Of a stretch of 5,821 nt of DNA, positions 1-5,354 are shown piece by piece. The notes under the pieces were generated by a model. That model did not search any database. It was not told the DNA's origin and worked only from the letters and a program-made list of their open reading frames with translations. The DNA is from JBBPYR01 sp038199755. GTDB lineage: Bacteria > Chloroflexota > Ktedonobacteria > Ktedonobacterales > Ktedonobacteraceae. Position 1 is the stretch's first letter. Every line of letters begins with the position of its first letter. The DNA lies in the NCBI GenBank assembly GCA_038199755.1, contig JBBPYR010000308.1:1-5821 (forward strand). The letters are read 5' to 3'. The position numbers and the translations under genes were made by a program.

Positions 1-19
1 CACACCCCCAAAAACAACA

Positions 20-56
20 CCCCCGACAACCACACCATCCGTGTGTTTGCTGGGGG
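20..56. repeat. C/G-rich imperfect stem-loop
   Basis: Five C at 20-24 can pair with G at 52-56. Further in, 27-29 pairs with 47-49 and CACAC (31-35) pairs with GTGTG (41-45) around a five-base loop CATCC. The mismatches are 26/50 and 30/46, with a G-T pair at 25/51. Read leftward, the stem is followed by TGTTGTTTTTG, which resembles a loose terminator tail; read rightward there is no T tract. The G arm is part of a run of eight G (52-59). The element could end a leftward transcript or belong to a gene left of the window. The role is undecided. Confidence 0.35.
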
Positions 57-67
57 GGGATGTGTTA

Positions 68-114
68 GTTGTAAACCCTTCCTTGGGGCCAAAACTGCCT
101 TGGGTTTTCGCAAC
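68..114. repeat. Imperfect nested inverted repeat in the left intergenic region
   Basis: GTTG (68-71) and AAACCC (73-78) are matched by GGGTTT (102-107) and CAAC (111-114). The self-complementary TTGGGGCCAA (83-92) sits between the arms. Read rightward, the inner stem runs into GGGTTTT but has no long T tract, so it is at most a weak terminator for a gene lying to the left. I see no gene supported in 1-199; two frames are open there only because of the C/A-rich composition. Confidence 0.3.
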
Positions 115-143
115 ATATATTATTAAACCACCTCTCCTCTCCA

Positions 144-173
144 TTGACATAAAGATGAGCGATAGACTATATT
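144..173 (+). promoter_or_regulatory. Housekeeping-sigma promoter for the DUF433 gene
   Basis: A perfect -35 TTGACA (144-149) is followed after 18 bp by TATATT (168-173), five of six matches to TATAAT. Transcription would start near 180, giving a leader of about 20 nt that carries the GAGGAG ribosome site at 185-190. This is the closest match to a consensus promoter in the window. It implies that the small gene downstream is expressed unless a regulator blocks it. Confidence 0.75.
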
Positions 174-184
174 TCTTAATAAGA
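174..184. promoter_or_regulatory. Candidate operator palindrome at the transcription start
   Basis: TCTTA-A-TAAGA is a perfect palindrome around one central base. It lies directly after the -10 box and over the expected start of transcription. Antitoxins of toxin-antitoxin pairs often repress their own promoter through such a site, so this is a possible autoregulatory operator. It is short and AT-rich, so chance is a real alternative. A separate 8-bp inverted pair, CTCCTCTC (134-141) and GAGAGGAG (183-190), brackets the whole promoter. Confidence 0.3.
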
Positions 185-199
185 GAGGAGATGTAAACT

Positions 200-442
200 A
201 TGCAAAACTATAGGCAATTTATTACCTCAAATCCGAATATCTTGTTCGGAAAACCAACCATCAAAGATACACGCATCTCTGTTGAACAAATTCTCAACGA
301 TTTGTCCGGTGGGACAACTATCCAGCAACTCATCGAGGAGTATCCTCGCCTGAGTTATGAATCAATCTATGCAGCACTCGCATTTGCCGCCGACACCTTG
401 CGTTCAGAGGTTGTTTATCCATTGGATCAAGCTGCATCATGA
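200..442 (+). CDS. DUF433 family antitoxin-like DNA-binding protein
   Basis: This 80-residue protein matches the DUF433 (VapB-like antitoxin) pattern. It opens with ITSNPNILFGKPTIKDTRIS (residues 8-27), the family's hallmark ITxxPxIxxGKPxIxxTRI stretch. A helical segment with GGTTIQQLIEEYP (37-49) and then LSYESIYAALAFAAD (51-65) follow, corresponding to the helix-turn-helix-like part. The length is normal for the family and the gene looks complete. The start ATG has GAGGAG at 185-190, nine bases upstream. DUF433 genes commonly sit directly before a DUF5615 PIN-like toxin gene, and the pair is regarded as a type II toxin-antitoxin module. Here the stop overlaps the start of such a gene by ATGA, but that partner is broken, so this is probably an orphan antitoxin. 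It could still repress its own promoter or neutralise a related toxin elsewhere. The family assignment is firm; the cellular role is inferred. Confidence 0.85.
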   Translation: MQNYRQFITSNPNILFGKPTIKDTRISVEQILNDLSGGTTIQQLIEEYPRLSYESIYAALAFAADTLRSEVVYPLDQAAS

Positions 443-606
443 TGATTTATGTTGATGAGAATGTACTATACTTTTCTATCAGAAGCTGCCATAGATATCC
501 GTCGTCCACTCAAATAGAAGTACGTTTAGCTGCTTACAATACAGCAGCTAAACGTACTTCTACAGTTCCCTCAGAGCGTCTTTTGCTACCCACTGCGCGG
601 CTTTAG
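439..606 (+). pseudogene. Remnant of a DUF5615 PIN-like toxin gene
   Basis: The reading frame opens with ATG at 439, overlapping the antitoxin stop as ATGA, and starts MMIYVDENV. This is the characteristic beginning of DUF5615 PIN-like proteins (hydrophobic strand followed by the acidic DEN motif). After that the sequence has no family character: the expected segments for the following helix, the GHDV-type strand and the later acidic residues are missing in all three forward frames. The frame ends by chance at TAG (604-606) after 55 codons, having run through the inverted repeat and the antisense end of alkD. Only about 439-470 is recognisable. I infer truncation of the toxin by a deletion or rearrangement whose right side now carries the inverted repeat. 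It could instead be expressed as an unrelated 55-residue peptide. Confidence 0.55.
515..562 (-). terminator. Perfect 20-bp inverted repeat, probable terminator between convergent genes
   Basis: Arms 515-534 and 543-562 are exactly complementary over 20 bp around the eight-base loop TACAATAC. The right arm contains the alkD stop codon (560-562). Read leftward, the stem lies immediately after alkD and is followed by TATTTGAG, so the U tract is short. Read rightward, it lies after the antitoxin unit with no T tract. Its position between convergent genes fits a terminator or RNA-stabilising hairpin. A stem this long and perfect is unusual for a simple terminator, so a small repeat-element origin is also possible. 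Confidence 0.6.
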
Positions 607-1231
607 AATCCATCTGCTTGATCGCCTTGGCCTGCTCTATAGCCAGTGTGCGAAGGTGGCTGTTGCGTTTGCCGATTTGTCGTAAAGCCCAGTTTACAGC
701 TTTCTTCACAAAATTGCGTTCATCCACTGCGTACTGTTTGATCAGAGGGAAAAAAGGGAAAAAGGACTCGTCAGGTGCTTGTTTATCGTGAACCGCTAGC
801 TCGGCCATCATGACAAAACCAGCACGACGTACAAACTCTTGTTCCCGATGCGGCCATTCCATAGCCTTTTGATAGGCAAAGGGGGTTTTGTCAAACAGAT
901 TTCCACATACCTGATCACACACATCCCACGCGTCAAAATCATTGACCCACTCCTCCATCTGTTGAAGAGAAACGAGGCGTGGCTCGTCAATCATTGACGC
1001 CAGTATCCTTGCCTCATGTATAGCAGAAAGCCACAATTCCTGAGCCAAAACGTGATCTTTCCCTAGCTCTTTCGCCAGTGTGCGCAGGACAGGGATGGAT
1101 ATCCCTAAAGCATGAGCAGGCCGACTACCAAATCTCGCCATGCCCTGTACCGCCTCAACATTTGCCTGTTGCTGCAAGATTGTGAGCACTTGATCTCGTG
1201 TCATAGCCAAAACGCTGCTCTCCTGCTCCAT
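560..1231 (-). CDS. alkD: DNA alkylation repair protein (AlkD-type DNA glycosylase)
   Basis: This 223-residue protein belongs to the AlkD HEAT-repeat glycosylase family, which removes N3- and N7-alkylated purines such as 3-methyladenine and 7-methylguanine from DNA. Family marks are GMARFGSRPAHALGI (30-44), HEARILASMID (72-82), DFDAWDVCDQVCGNL (98-112), FVRRAGFVMMAELA (133-146) and DERNFVKKAVNWALRQIGKRN (170-190). By alignment with the Bacillus cereus enzyme the catalytic set is present: W102 and D106 in the AWDVCD motif, R135/R136, and W181. Length is normal. The frame stays open upstream into the M50 gene, but that part is not family-like. I chose ATG 1231, which has GAGAAG just upstream and leaves an 11-bp gap after the M50 stop. 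ATG 1204 (MTRDQV...) is a credible alternative. It is probably cotranscribed with the M50 gene, and its stop lies in the terminal inverted repeat. Confidence 0.88.
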   Translation of the reverse strand: MEQESSVLAMTRDQVLTILQQQANVEAVQGMARFGSRPAHALGISIPVLRTLAKELGKDHVLAQELWLSAIHEARILASMIDEPRLVSLQQMEEWVNDFDAWDVCDQVCGNLFDKTPFAYQKAMEWPHREQEFVRRAGFVMMAELAVHDKQAPDESFFPFFPLIKQYAVDERNFVKKAVNWALRQIGKRNSHLRTLAIEQAKAIKQMDSKAAQWVAKDALREL

Positions 1232-1242
1232 TCGCTTCTCGC

Positions 1243-2424
1243 CTAGTTTAGCACCGGCACCATCATACCGTGCGCCGCTGTCATGCCCAGATAGAGCACG
1301 GCGGCCAGACCGAAGTAGAGCAGGCTCAAGGTGATACGTGCGCTGACCGGCACATCGTAATAGGCCTTGCCTCCCACAGTAGAGGTATTGGTACCACGCG
1401 ACCAGAGTTGCATAGCGGCCATCACCACGAATATTAGCAGCCAGAAAGAGAAGCTGCCATTCAGCCATGACCAGATTTGGAAGGCAAGCAAGGCGATGAA
1501 ACCAAGAATCCACACACGGCGATCAATCGCAGCCAGCACGCGCCCACCATCGAAAGGCACAATAGGAATAAGGTTGATCAGATTCATGAAGAAGCCGAAG
1601 TAGGCCAGCGGTGCCCATATTTCGTTGGCAAGCGGCATGCGTGCGATAAGCAAACACACGGATGAGGCGATGGCACCCGCAACTGGACCAGCGATGCCAA
1701 CCTCTGCTTCGTCGCGTGCATTCTGTGGCATCTGCTTCATGGACACGGCAGCACCCAGCATGGGAATGAAAATCATGTTCCCGACGGGTATGCCTTTGAG
1801 CTTCATCACGATGGCATGCCCCATCTCATGCAGGAACAGCAAGGCCACCAGCCCGATTGCGAAGGGCCAGCCCAGGAAGAACGAATAGACAGCAATGGAG
1901 ATCAGAGCCGTGATGCCTGCTAAACCAAATTTGAACAGAAACACGAACCCTTGCAGTTTAAGCAAGAGCGCACCAATGGTAGCACCGATGCCGCCTAGAC
2001 CAGCTAGGCCACGGCGTCGCTTTCCGCCAGCAGGGATTTCGCTACTACCGCGTTCCGCAGAATCACGCTGCTCCACACCAACGTCGTTTGTATAGCCCTC
2101 TACCGTCGCAGGGCCACGATATTCACTCAATGCAGCCTGGTTGTATTCGTATGGTTGCGCACCATTCCCATTCCCATAAGCGGCATAGGGTTCATCGTGG
2201 GCATAGGGATCATGATAGTCGGTAGAGTCAAGTGGCTGTACAGGCTGGGCAGAATAAGGCGCGTCTGGTGCAGGTGGAGCAGATGGAGACTCTGGCGACG
2301 CCGCTGCGCCTTGTTGTTGATAATATTGAGGGTGCGAGTAGTCTACATGGTCTGTTCCATAATAGTATTTTGATGGCAAACTCACCTCGCCATATTCGGA
2401 AAATTCATCAGGGTCGCGATACAC
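1243..2424 (-). CDS. Site-2 protease family (M50) membrane metalloprotease with long Tyr-rich N-terminal region
   Basis: This 393-residue protein is an intramembrane zinc metalloprotease of the M50 / site-2 protease type. The zinc motif HEMGH is at 199-203 (ligands H199 and H203, catalytic E200). The second motif NLIPIVPFDGGR (284-295) supplies the third ligand, D292. Hydrophobic segments lie near 150-165, 167-183, 186-205, 243-262, 270-290, 303-320, 325-340 and 363-385. No PDZ domain is visible. The first 134 residues are low-complexity and probably disordered, rich in Tyr, Pro, Ala, Gln and Asp, and end in KRRR (135-138) before the membrane part, suggesting a cytoplasmic head. The start is GTG at 2422-2424 with GAGG (2431-2434) six bases upstream. 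It is followed after 11 bp by alkD. The substrate is unknown: relatives cleave membrane-bound regulators, but no anti-sigma factor is in view. Confidence 0.88.
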   Translation of the reverse strand: MYRDPDEFSEYGEVSLPSKYYYGTDHVDYSHPQYYQQQGAAASPESPSAPPAPDAPYSAQPVQPLDSTDYHDPYAHDEPYAAYGNGNGAQPYEYNQAALSEYRGPATVEGYTNDVGVEQRDSAERGSSEIPAGGKRRRGLAGLGGIGATIGALLLKLQGFVFLFKFGLAGITALISIAVYSFFLGWPFAIGLVALLFLHEMGHAIVMKLKGIPVGNMIFIPMLGAAVSMKQMPQNARDEAEVGIAGPVAGAIASSVCLLIARMPLANEIWAPLAYFGFFMNLINLIPIVPFDGGRVLAAIDRRVWILGFIALLAFQIWSWLNGSFSFWLLIFVVMAAMQLWSRGTNTSTVGGKAYYDVPVSARITLSLLYFGLAAVLYLGMTAAHGMMVPVLN

Positions 2425-2485
2425 AAGAAGCCTCGATTCTGCCAGTTAACCAGAAAACAGTCACCACTATCTTAACACATATATA

Positions 2486-2499
2486 TACGTTGCAACGTA
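2486..2499. promoter_or_regulatory. Perfect 14-bp palindrome upstream of the M50 gene
   Basis: TACGTTGCAACGTA is identical to its reverse complement. It lies about 62 bp before the GTG start of the M50 gene in the 110-bp gap after the NRAMP gene. Read leftward, its TTGCAA could serve as a poor -35 box, with TAAGAT 15 bp on as a weak -10. An operator for a dimeric repressor would fit. The promoter itself is not convincing, and the M50-alkD pair may be read from the NRAMP promoter, since no clear terminator follows the NRAMP stop. Confidence 0.4.
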
Positions 2500-2534
2500 G
2501 CATGTAGTTTGGATATTCCTTCAGGCCTCCCAAC

Positions 2535-3881
2535 TCACAACGGCAGGTTAAAGATCGTTGTCACCAGCAACAGCAGCACTAGAGCGGTGATGACCACAAC
2601 CGTCGCCCACGAGATGATATTAGAAACGGGATCATTGACGTACCGTCCCATCAAACGCCGATTGTTTACCAACAGAATAATAAACACCAGCAGCACGGGT
2701 AACATGGCAGCGTTCAAATCCTGTAGGACGACCAGCACCTGAATAATCGGCAAACCAGGAATGATAGCAATCAGCACACCAAGAATGAGCAGGCCAGTAA
2801 AAATGCTCTGAAAGACTGGAGCCTCGCTAAAACTGCGTGAGACACCGCGTTCAAAACCAAAGGCCTCACAAATGCCATACGATGTTGAGAGTGGCAGCAC
2901 AGCCGCCGCCAGCAGGGAAGCCCCAAAGAGGCCAACGCCAAATAGGACAGACGCGTAGTTCCCTGCAAATGAGCGCAATGCGCTTGCCGCATCAATAGCG
3001 TTACTAATTGGTTTACCCGTCGCACCGCTAGCAATAATGACAAAACAGGCAATCAACACCGCGAAGATTGTCCCTGCATACAGTTCAACTTTCTCGTAGC
3101 CATACTCAGCGGCACTAATGCCTTTGTCCGCGACGGATGATTGCACAAAAAACTGCATGTAGGGGCTAATCGTCGTGCCAACCAGCGATACAGCAAGCAA
3201 CAAGTAGCCGCCCATATAGGCCGTATTGCCACTTACCTGTGGGGCAATCAATTGATGTCCAACAAGCCCCCAATCGGGATGTGCGGCGAACGCGGCAGGG
3301 ATATAGGCGAGAAAGCCCAATGACATAATGAGAAATATCTTCTCAACCCGTCTATAAGAGCCTTTTGTAACTAAAAACCAGAGGATAATACCAGATAGCG
3401 GTACAATAACATAGACCAGTGGAGAGTTCGTGTCATTCGCCAGCACCTGCACGCTTGCCTTGATGCCGAGAAATTCGGAAACGGTCACACCTGTATTGGC
3501 AATCAGTAAAGCCAGCATTGCCAGTACGGTCCAGCGCACCCCAAACTGCTCGCGGATAAGGTCGGCCAGTCCTTTTCCAGTGATGGCTCCCATGCGGGAA
3601 CACATCTCTTGCACAATCACGAGACAAAAACCCGCGATCACTAATGCCCACAAGAGATTATAATGGTATGAGCCGCCCGCCTGCGAGAATGTGGCAATCC
3701 CGCCCGCATCATTGCCAGCATTGGCGGCGATGAGGCCGGGACCCAGGATCGTCAGCAGTTTCAGCACAGGCGAGGAACGGCTGAGACGAAAACGAGACCG
3801 CCCTTGTCGTTTGCGCTCGGAGCGGTCTTTTTTCGTTGGTTGTTTGGCTGTATCTTGTGTCGTATCCATAGACGCACACAC
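2535..3881 (-). CDS. NRAMP family metal ion transporter with altered metal-binding motifs
   Basis: This 448-residue membrane protein has the NRAMP (SLC11/MntH) fold, with about eleven hydrophobic segments after a basic N-terminal tail (residues 1-38). Family hallmarks are GPGLIAANAGNDAGG (47-61), LLWALV (76-81), and QEMCSRMGAITGKGLADLIR (91-110), the strongly conserved TM3 block. The helix-1 metal motif DPGN reads DAGG (58-61): the Asp is kept, but the Asn ligand is Gly61. The helix-6 motif MPH reads SPY (239-241): the Met ligand is Ser239 and the His is Tyr241. Classical Mn/Fe selectivity is therefore doubtful; Mg or another hard ion, or proton-uncoupled transport, is possible, as in NRAMP-related magnesium transporters. 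The start is uncertain: GTG 3881 or ATG 3869, neither with a well-spaced ribosome site (GAGAAG lies 12 nt before the GTG). It has its own candidate promoter. Confidence 0.85.
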   Translation of the reverse strand: MCASMDTTQDTAKQPTKKDRSERKRQGRSRFRLSRSSPVLKLLTILGPGLIAANAGNDAGGIATFSQAGGSYHYNLLWALVIAGFCLVIVQEMCSRMGAITGKGLADLIREQFGVRWTVLAMLALLIANTGVTVSEFLGIKASVQVLANDTNSPLVYVIVPLSGIILWFLVTKGSYRRVEKIFLIMSLGFLAYIPAAFAAHPDWGLVGHQLIAPQVSGNTAYMGGYLLLAVSLVGTTISPYMQFFVQSSVADKGISAAEYGYEKVELYAGTIFAVLIACFVIIASGATGKPISNAIDAASALRSFAGNYASVLFGVGLFGASLLAAAVLPLSTSYGICEAFGFERGVSRSFSEAPVFQSIFTGLLILGVLIAIIPGLPIIQVLVVLQDLNAAMLPVLLVFIILLVNNRRLMGRYVNDPVSNIISWATVVVITALVLLLLVTTIFNLPL

Positions 3882-3913
3882 AGGGAAGACAAGCTTCTCG
3901 TCTGCCTTCCCTG
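3881..3913 (-). promoter_or_regulatory. Leader hairpin at the NRAMP start codon
   Basis: The segments 3881-3891 and 3903-3913 are complementary over 11 bp, with one position that becomes a G-U pair in the leftward RNA. The loop is 11 nt. The stem ends on the first base of the GTG start. The loop reads GACGAGAAGCU and so displays the only Shine-Dalgarno-like sequence (GAGAAG, 3894-3899) before the gene. There is no U tract, so a terminator is unlikely. Control of translation initiation is plausible. It does not match the yybP-ykoY manganese or the magnesium riboswitches as I remember them. Confidence 0.4.
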
Positions 3914-3945
3914 GCCTTCCTATTCGATGGTCATTTCCCGCCCTG

Positions 3946-3974
3946 ATACTATCACTCTACACTCAAGATTACAA
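3946..3974 (-). promoter_or_regulatory. Candidate promoter of the NRAMP gene
   Basis: Read leftward, TTGTAA (3969-3974) is followed after exactly 17 bp by TAGTAT (3946-3951), four of six matches in each box. Transcription would start near 3939, about 58 nt before the GTG start, so the leader hairpin would be in the RNA. The palindrome TGATA-C-TATCA (3944-3954) covers the -10 box and may be an operator. The -35 lies just past the cinA stop codon, so read-through from cinA is also possible. Confidence 0.45.
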
Positions 3975-3984
3975 GAGGCAAGAG

Positions 3985-5226
3985 CTAATTTGGCTGGATG
4001 GTACCTTCAAGGAAGCGCCTGAGCAGGTTGAGTGCGGCCAGCACTGAATAGCGTTTGTTGTCTTCGCGGCTGGCACGCCATCCTGGTCCTTTGCCCGTCA
4101 CTAGGCCAATTGGCCCCTCAATGGCAAAGTAGATAGTCCCAACGGGTTTGCCCTCTTGCAGAGTGGGACCTGCCACGCCGGTGATGCCCAGGCCAAAGTC
4201 TGCCCCCAACTGCTTCTTCACAGCATGGGCCATCGCACGCGCCGTTTGCTCGCTGACCGCTCCGTACTGCTCCAGAATTTCACGCGGCACGCCCATCTGC
4301 GCCTTCAAGTCGGTGCTATAGGTCACGAGGCCACCAATAAAATAATCGGAGCTATTGGCCACATTCGTAATCGTGTGCGATAGCAAACCGCCTGTGAGCG
4401 ACTCCATTACGGCCAGCGTCTGCCCTCGTTCCCGCAGCAGTTTTCCAACCACGCTTTCCAGGGTATCTTTATCTACGCCAAAGACGGTCTGTCCGAGCAA
4501 TTGGCGCGCCTGTGCTTCGGTCGCTGCCACCTGCTGCTCTGCCTCTGCCCTTGTGCTAGCCTTTGCCGTGATACGCACATCGATAGCATCGGTCTTGGCA
4601 TAGGTCGCTATGGTAGGATTGGTGTTGTGAATAAGCTCCCCAAGCCGTTCCTCGACCCACGATTCACCCATACCGGATACACGCAGGATGCGCGTAAAGA
4701 TCATGCCGCCAGTGTGCGGACTCAGCCGAGGAAGCACCTCATTCTCCCACATGCGATACATCTCACGTGGCACCCCTGGCATGGCTACGATGATACGCCC
4801 ATCCTTTTCTACCCACCAACCTGGGGCGGTGCCAACCGGATTGGGAATACTTTGTGCCGATGGAATGAGCGTCGCCTGCTTAATGTTGCGTTCAGGCATG
4901 GTGCCCCCCATATGCGTAAACATTTCACGCAGGTGCGCCTCTAGCTGCGGATCCACCTGCATGGTTTCGCCCATCAGGGCACTGATCGACTCACGCGCCA
5001 AGTCATCCTCGGTCGGGCCCAAGCCGCCTGTCATGATGATAAGGTCAGAGCGTTGCCATGCCCGCTGCAAAGCATCGACGATGCGCCCCTGGTTATCGCC
5101 CACCTGAGAGACGAAGAAAAGGTCGATACCTAACCCTGGCAAGCTCTGTGCTAGATAGGTCGCGTTGGTATCGGTGATCTGCCCTAACAACAATTCGGTT
5201 CCACAAGAAAGTATTTCGGCGCGCAT
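3985..5226 (-). CDS. cinA: CinA family protein, nicotinamide-nucleotide amidohydrolase
   Basis: This 413-residue protein is a full-length two-domain CinA. The N-terminal COG1058 / molybdopterin-binding-like domain (about 1-170, ADP-ribose pyrophosphatase in characterised relatives) shows ILSCGTELLLGQITDTNA (5-22), TGGLGPTEDDLARE (66-79) and AMPGVPREM (148-156). The C-terminal PncC domain (about 255-410), which deamidates NMN to NaMN in pyridine nucleotide recycling, shows ESLTGGL (275-281), GGLVTYS (298-304), GITGVAGP (347-354) and KPVGTIYFAI (360-369). The presumed catalytic Ser276 is present; the usual Cys of ESCTGG is Leu277, which I regard as tolerated. Length is typical. The start ATG has GGAGGA (5230-5235) three bases upstream, a good ribosome site. 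In other bacteria CinA is linked to recA and competence; no such neighbour is visible here. It is divergent from nrdJ. Confidence 0.92.
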   Translation of the reverse strand: MRAEILSCGTELLLGQITDTNATYLAQSLPGLGIDLFFVSQVGDNQGRIVDALQRAWQRSDLIIMTGGLGPTEDDLARESISALMGETMQVDPQLEAHLREMFTHMGGTMPERNIKQATLIPSAQSIPNPVGTAPGWWVEKDGRIIVAMPGVPREMYRMWENEVLPRLSPHTGGMIFTRILRVSGMGESWVEERLGELIHNTNPTIATYAKTDAIDVRITAKASTRAEAEQQVAATEAQARQLLGQTVFGVDKDTLESVVGKLLRERGQTLAVMESLTGGLLSHTITNVANSSDYFIGGLVTYSTDLKAQMGVPREILEQYGAVSEQTARAMAHAVKKQLGADFGLGITGVAGPTLQEGKPVGTIYFAIEGPIGLVTGKGPGWRASREDNKRYSVLAALNLLRRFLEGTIQPN

Positions 5227-5303
5227 GTATCCTCCAACAACAGAAAATATACCTATTTCTGGCCATTACTATTAGCCTATTGCACCTTTCGGTCCACAGC
5301 CTT

Positions 5304-5318
5304 ATGATACCATATCAT
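5304..5318. promoter_or_regulatory. 15-bp interrupted palindrome over the cinA -10 region
   Basis: ATGATA (5304-5309) and TATCAT (5313-5318) are perfect inverted arms separated by CCA. The same half-sites, TGATA and TATCA, occur with a one-base centre at 3944-3954 over the NRAMP -10 box. A shared repressor is possible, but the arms overlap the -10 hexamer, which itself resembles one arm, so similarity may come partly from promoter composition. Confidence 0.35.
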
Positions 5319-5330
5319 GGACATAATCAA
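5304..5330 (-). promoter_or_regulatory. Candidate cinA promoter with extended -10 box
   Basis: Read leftward, TTGATT (5325-5330) is followed after 15 bp by TATCAT (5304-5309), preceded by TGG. This makes the extended -10 TGnTATCAT. The -10 matches TATAAT in five of six positions and the -35 matches in four. The short spacer is partly compensated by the extended -10. Transcription would start near 5297, about 70 nt before the cinA ATG. The -35 lies inside NrdR box 1. Confidence 0.4.
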
Positions 5331-5340
5331 CATGTTGTGT
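5325..5340 (+). promoter_or_regulatory. NrdR box 1
   Basis: The site reads AATCAACATGTTGTGT and matches 12 of 16 positions of the remembered NrdR box consensus acaCwAtATaTwGtgt, including the conserved C, A, AT, T and G. Its core CAACATGTTG (5328-5337) is a perfect palindrome. NrdR is the zinc-ribbon/ATP-cone repressor of ribonucleotide reductase genes, and its sites normally occur in pairs before nrd genes, as here. Confidence 0.7.
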
Positions 5341-5354
5341 TCACTACATTAGAA

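Noticed and set aside
2..196. Possible C-terminal end of a gene entering from the left, in a Thr/Pro-rich frame
   Set aside because: Two frames are open here because of C/A-rich composition, and the stretch contains a promoter and stem-loops; there is nothing protein-like after residue 15. The left flank is needed to decide.
515..562. Insertion sequence end or CRISPR unit
   Set aside because: Only one hairpin is present, with no transposase, no target duplication and no regularly spaced repeats.
1232..1513. N-terminal extension of the alkD frame
   Set aside because: The frame is open but the residues have no AlkD character and lie entirely on the M50 coding region in another frame. The family pattern begins only near 1231/1204.
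2535..2560. Terminator after the NRAMP gene
   Set aside because: The sequence after the stop has a short AGGCCT palindrome but no stable stem followed by a T tract on the leftward strand.
3882..3939. Manganese (yybP-ykoY) riboswitch before the NRAMP gene
   Set aside because: The leader is only about 58 nt and has a single hairpin without the conserved loop sequences of that class as I know them.
3691..4047. 118-residue plus-strand frame across the NRAMP start and cinA end
   Set aside because: It spans antisense coding sequence plus the intergenic gap, has no recognisable domain or ribosome site, and is best explained as chance.
4501..5107. Long plus-strand frames opposite cinA
   Set aside because: Their translations show no family pattern and lie fully antisense to a well-conserved gene; they are shadows of its codon structure.
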